Shown: positions 7,370-8,819 of the stretch, in pieces
Layout: each line of letters begins with the position of its first letter
How positions within the stretch are numbered: the first letter of the stretch is position 1
Assembly (NCBI GenBank): GCA_950063125.1
Contig: CATLZI010000077.1
Location: 1 to 8,819 of the forward strand
Origin: an uncultured Porticoccus sp.
Lineage (GTDB): Bacteria > Pseudomonadota > Gammaproteobacteria > Pseudomonadales > Porticoccaceae
DNA: 8,819 nucleotides
Direction: 5' to 3'
The notes under the pieces: generated by a model
What the model was told of the DNA's origin: nothing
Seen by the model: only the letters and a program-made list of their open reading frames with translations
Database searches by the model: none
Position numbers and translations under genes: made by a program

Positions 7370-7405
7370 AAGATTCTCCTGTGGATTATTCATCCATCCA
7401 AAATA

Positions 7406-7434
7406 ATTTTATACAGGGGCCTAGGTGGGGCCAA
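7406..7434 (-). promoter_or_regulatory. Candidate sigma-70 promoter of hslV overlapping the sigma-32 site
   Basis: TTGGCC (7434-7429) is separated by 17 bases from TAAAAT (7411-7406), which matches TATAAT at five of six positions. The predicted start point near 7399 leaves an untranslated leader of about 30 bases to the TTG start of hslV. The TTGGCC hexamer shares its bases with the heat-shock -10 element, so the two polymerase forms would compete. The -35 match is only moderate. Confidence 0.35.
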
Positions 7435-7450
7435 AATGCAGAAATTCAAC
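7423..7450 (-). promoter_or_regulatory. Candidate sigma-32 heat-shock promoter for hslVU
   Basis: On the minus strand, GTTGAAT (7450-7444) resembles the sigma-32 -35 consensus CTTGAAA at five of seven positions. A 13-base spacer follows, then CCCCACCT (7430-7423), which differs from CCCCATNT at one specified position. Spacer and order are as expected for RpoH promoters, and the site lies in the 89-base gap before hslV, a known heat-shock operon in E. coli. Transcription would start near 7416, giving a leader of about 46 bases to the TTG start. Confidence 0.65.
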
Positions 7451-7458
7451 AGTGACAG

Positions 7459-7806
7459 TTACCCGATGTCATCCGTTGCCGGGTCTTCCCTGAGGTACAG
7501 TGCCCCGTTCTCGATGTGACAGGGCACCATGTCCAGGTATTGGCCGGCACAGGGCCCGGCGATGCATTGACCGCTGTCCATCTCAAATAAGGCGCCGTGC
7601 GTACTGCACTGAATGTATTGCCGGTCATAATCCAGAAAACGATCCGGCATCAAGTTCAAGGGTGCGCCCGTATGGGGGCAGTGGTTGCGATAAGCAAACA
7701 GTGCCTGTCCTCGCCTCACCACAAAACAGCTTGCCCCAGCGATCTTCAGTTCCCTGCTGCCCGGATTCGGTAGCTCTGCCAGATGGCAGAGCGGTTGTGC
7801 GGACAT
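7459..7806 (-). CDS. Rieske [2Fe-2S] ferredoxin-like protein
   Basis: A 115-residue single-domain Rieske protein, probably a soluble electron carrier or accessory ferredoxin; there is no signal peptide or membrane segment. The cluster ligands are visible: Cys43-Pro-His45 in NHCPHTGAPLN, and Cys67-Ser-Thr-His70 in CSTHGALF, with the trailing CIAGPCAG loop at 81-88. The two ligand boxes are 21 residues apart, longer than the 15-17 common in small Rieske ferredoxins; the insert is about LMPDRFLDYDRQYIQ. The gene is tightly coupled to htpX: the htpX TGA and this ATG share a base (TGATG at 7808-7804), and the G-rich tract in the last htpX codons can serve as the ribosome site. An oxygenase partner is not encoded nearby, so its redox partner is unknown. 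Confidence 0.9.
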   Translation of the reverse strand: MSAQPLCHLAELPNPGSRELKIAGASCFVVRRGQALFAYRNHCPHTGAPLNLMPDRFLDYDRQYIQCSTHGALFEMDSGQCIAGPCAGQYLDMVPCHIENGALYLREDPATDDIG

Positions 7807-8564
7807 CAGCCACCCCGGCGCAGTGTTTCAATGCGCTCGCTGAGGGGAGGGTGTGTCATGAACAGGCGCGAAGCATGTTCTTTCCAGCCACTGGAAATAC
7901 CGAAAGCTGTAAGGGTATCCGGCATCTGGTTGGGCACGTGAGCCTGGGTTTCTTCCTGAAGTCGTTGCAGGGCCGAAATCATTGCCCCGCGACTGGCCAG
8001 GTGTGCGCCACTGGCGTCGGCGCGGAATTCCCGCCAGCGGGAAAACCACATCACAATCATTGACGCAAAAATGCCCAATACCACCTGCAGCACCATGACG
8101 ATCATGAAGTAACCGATGCCGTGGCCACTGTTGTTTTTGAATACGGCCCTGTCGATAATCGAGCCGAGAATCCGGGCAAAAAACATCACAAAGGTATTCA
8201 GAACCCCTTGCACCAGTGACAGGGTTACCATGTCGCCATTGGCCACATGGCCAATTTCATGGGCCAGCACAGCGCGGACTTCCTCGCGATCAAAACGCTG
8301 CATCAACCCTGCGCTGACTGCAACCAGGGCATCGTTCCTGTTCCAGCCTGTGGCGAAGGCATTTGATTGCTGGGCCGGAAAAATGCCGACTTCGGGCATG
8401 CCGATGCCCGCTTTTTTTGCCAGATCGGCAACCGTTTCTTTCAGCCAGCGCTCCTCGGGGGTGCGCGGCTGGTCGATCAGTTGCACGCCGGTGGACCGCT
8501 TCGCCATCCACTTTGAGATAAGCAGCGAGATGAATGAGCCGGCAAAACCGAATATCCCGCACAT
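7806..8564 (-). CDS. htpX: Membrane zinc metalloprotease HtpX, short form lacking the usual first membrane segment
   Basis: M48-family inner-membrane protease that removes damaged or misfolded membrane proteins, overlapping in role with FtsH in E. coli. The 252-residue protein has the zinc site HEIGH at 102-106, third ligand Glu179 in REFRADA, the NAFATG segment at 68-73, the conserved [11 protein letters not shown] near the C-terminus, and membrane segments at about 112-136 and 147-173. E. coli HtpX has 293 residues; this protein starts at the segment equivalent to E. coli FGFGGSFVSLLMSKWMALR, so about 40 residues including the first membrane helix are absent. The start is firm: GGGAG lies nine bases before the ATG, no ATG, GTG or TTG codon exists further upstream before an in-frame TGA at 8609-8607, and the upstream DNA encodes a different protein. 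The Rieske gene follows with a one-base overlap. Confidence 0.93.
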   Translation of the reverse strand: MCGIFGFAGSFISLLISKWMAKRSTGVQLIDQPRTPEERWLKETVADLAKKAGIGMPEVGIFPAQQSNAFATGWNRNDALVAVSAGLMQRFDREEVRAVLAHEIGHVANGDMVTLSLVQGVLNTFVMFFARILGSIIDRAVFKNNSGHGIGYFMIVMVLQVVLGIFASMIVMWFSRWREFRADASGAHLASRGAMISALQRLQEETQAHVPNQMPDTLTAFGISSGWKEHASRLFMTHPPLSERIETLRRGG

Positions 8565-8606
8565 GATGGGTGTCTCCCGCAGTCTACGGCCTGGAAAACG
8601 GCGCTT

Positions 8607-8819
8607 TCAGATTAGCATGGGCCGTCGCCGACTGTAAACGCGATACGCGGGGCCGCCTAGTGCGTGTGCGGAAGCTAGGGAAGCAGCCTCCCGGTCGAGC
8701 AGCCACGTCAGCTTCCCCGGCGACGGCTTGACCATCGATGCGGGCAGCACCACCGTGTCACGCTCCGAATACAGCACTTGTCGCATGGCCGCCGCCTGGG
8801 TGCTGCCCATCACCAGGAA
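8607..8819 (-). CDS. C-terminal part of a probable sugar-phosphate isomerase/deaminase-like protein (partial)
   Basis: An open frame enters from the right edge and gives the last 70 residues of a protein before TGA 8609-8607. The phrase FLVMGSTQAAAMRQVL, then VVLPASMVKPSPGKLTWLLDREAASLAS, resembles the C-terminal end of the glucosamine-6-phosphate deaminase/6-phosphogluconolactonase-like family, where a (V/I)xG..KA..(L/V) helix is followed by PAS, a short linker, and a final strand and helix ending D.AAS. The GC-rich third codon positions support coding. The last 20 or so residues (GGPAYRVYSRRRPMLI) match nothing I recognise and may be a lineage-specific tail. It lies 42 bases upstream of htpX on the same strand. 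The family call is from pattern memory on a short fragment and is uncertain; a hypothetical protein is the safe alternative. Confidence 0.45.
   Translation of the reverse strand, partial: FLVMGSTQAAAMRQVLYSERDTVVLPASMVKPSPGKLTWLLDREAASLASAHALGGPAYRVYSRRRPMLI

Noticed and set aside
7370..7393. ATG 7393 as the hslV start
   Set aside because: It lacks a good ribosome site and adds eight residues absent from the family form; the TTG at 7369 fits both tests.
1..8819. CRISPR array, insertion sequence, prophage, toxin-antitoxin or defence cassette
   Set aside because: No regularly spaced repeats, transposase or integrase motifs, terminal inverted repeats or small toxin-antitoxin pairs were found; the genes read as typical chromosomal housekeeping and metabolic genes.

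Overview
The window looks like ordinary chromosome of a moderately GC-rich gammaproteobacterium. The strongest clues are the hslV-hslU pair followed by a DUF971 gene (the arrangement seen in Pseudomonas), an HtpX close to enterobacterial HtpX, and an HslV with the short MEQY(R/H)G propeptide found in many Proteobacteria. I cannot name a genus. I see no tRNA, rRNA, CRISPR array, insertion sequence, phage gene or attachment site.

Layout, left to right. (1) 1-2249, minus: most of a P2-type cation-transporting ATPase whose C-terminal membrane segments lie beyond the left edge. (2) 2250-2433: divergent intergenic region. (3) 2434-3699, plus: a CoA-transferase of the 4-hydroxybutyrate/acetate type. 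(4) 3696-4364, minus: a secreted DUF3047 protein, convergent with the CoA-transferase, the two stop codons sharing one CTAG. (5) 4365-4590: divergent intergenic region with a strong palindrome. (6) 4591-4905, plus: a small membrane hairpin protein with a cytosolic zinc-ribbon-like tail. (7) 4952-8819, minus, in transcription order: the 3' end of a probable sugar-phosphate isomerase, htpX, a Rieske ferredoxin-like gene overlapping htpX, hslV, hslU and a DUF971 gene.

The right half is a protein quality-control block. HtpX is a membrane zinc protease, and HslVU is a cytosolic ATP-dependent protease whose two subunits are adjacent. A good match to a sigma-32 heat-shock promoter lies in the short gap before hslV, so hslVU can be switched on separately from htpX and the Rieske gene. 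The DUF971 gene follows hslU by a few tens of bases and probably shares its transcript.

The points most worth a second look are: the HslV start (a TTG with a good ribosome-binding site gives the canonical propeptide, whereas the longer ATG version does not); an HtpX that begins at its second transmembrane segment; the one-base coupling of htpX to a Rieske gene with an enlarged cluster loop; a long hairpin between hslV and hslU; and a P-type ATPase with Ser at the M6 position where Ca2+ pumps have Asp. I do not see a clearly new multi-gene system.
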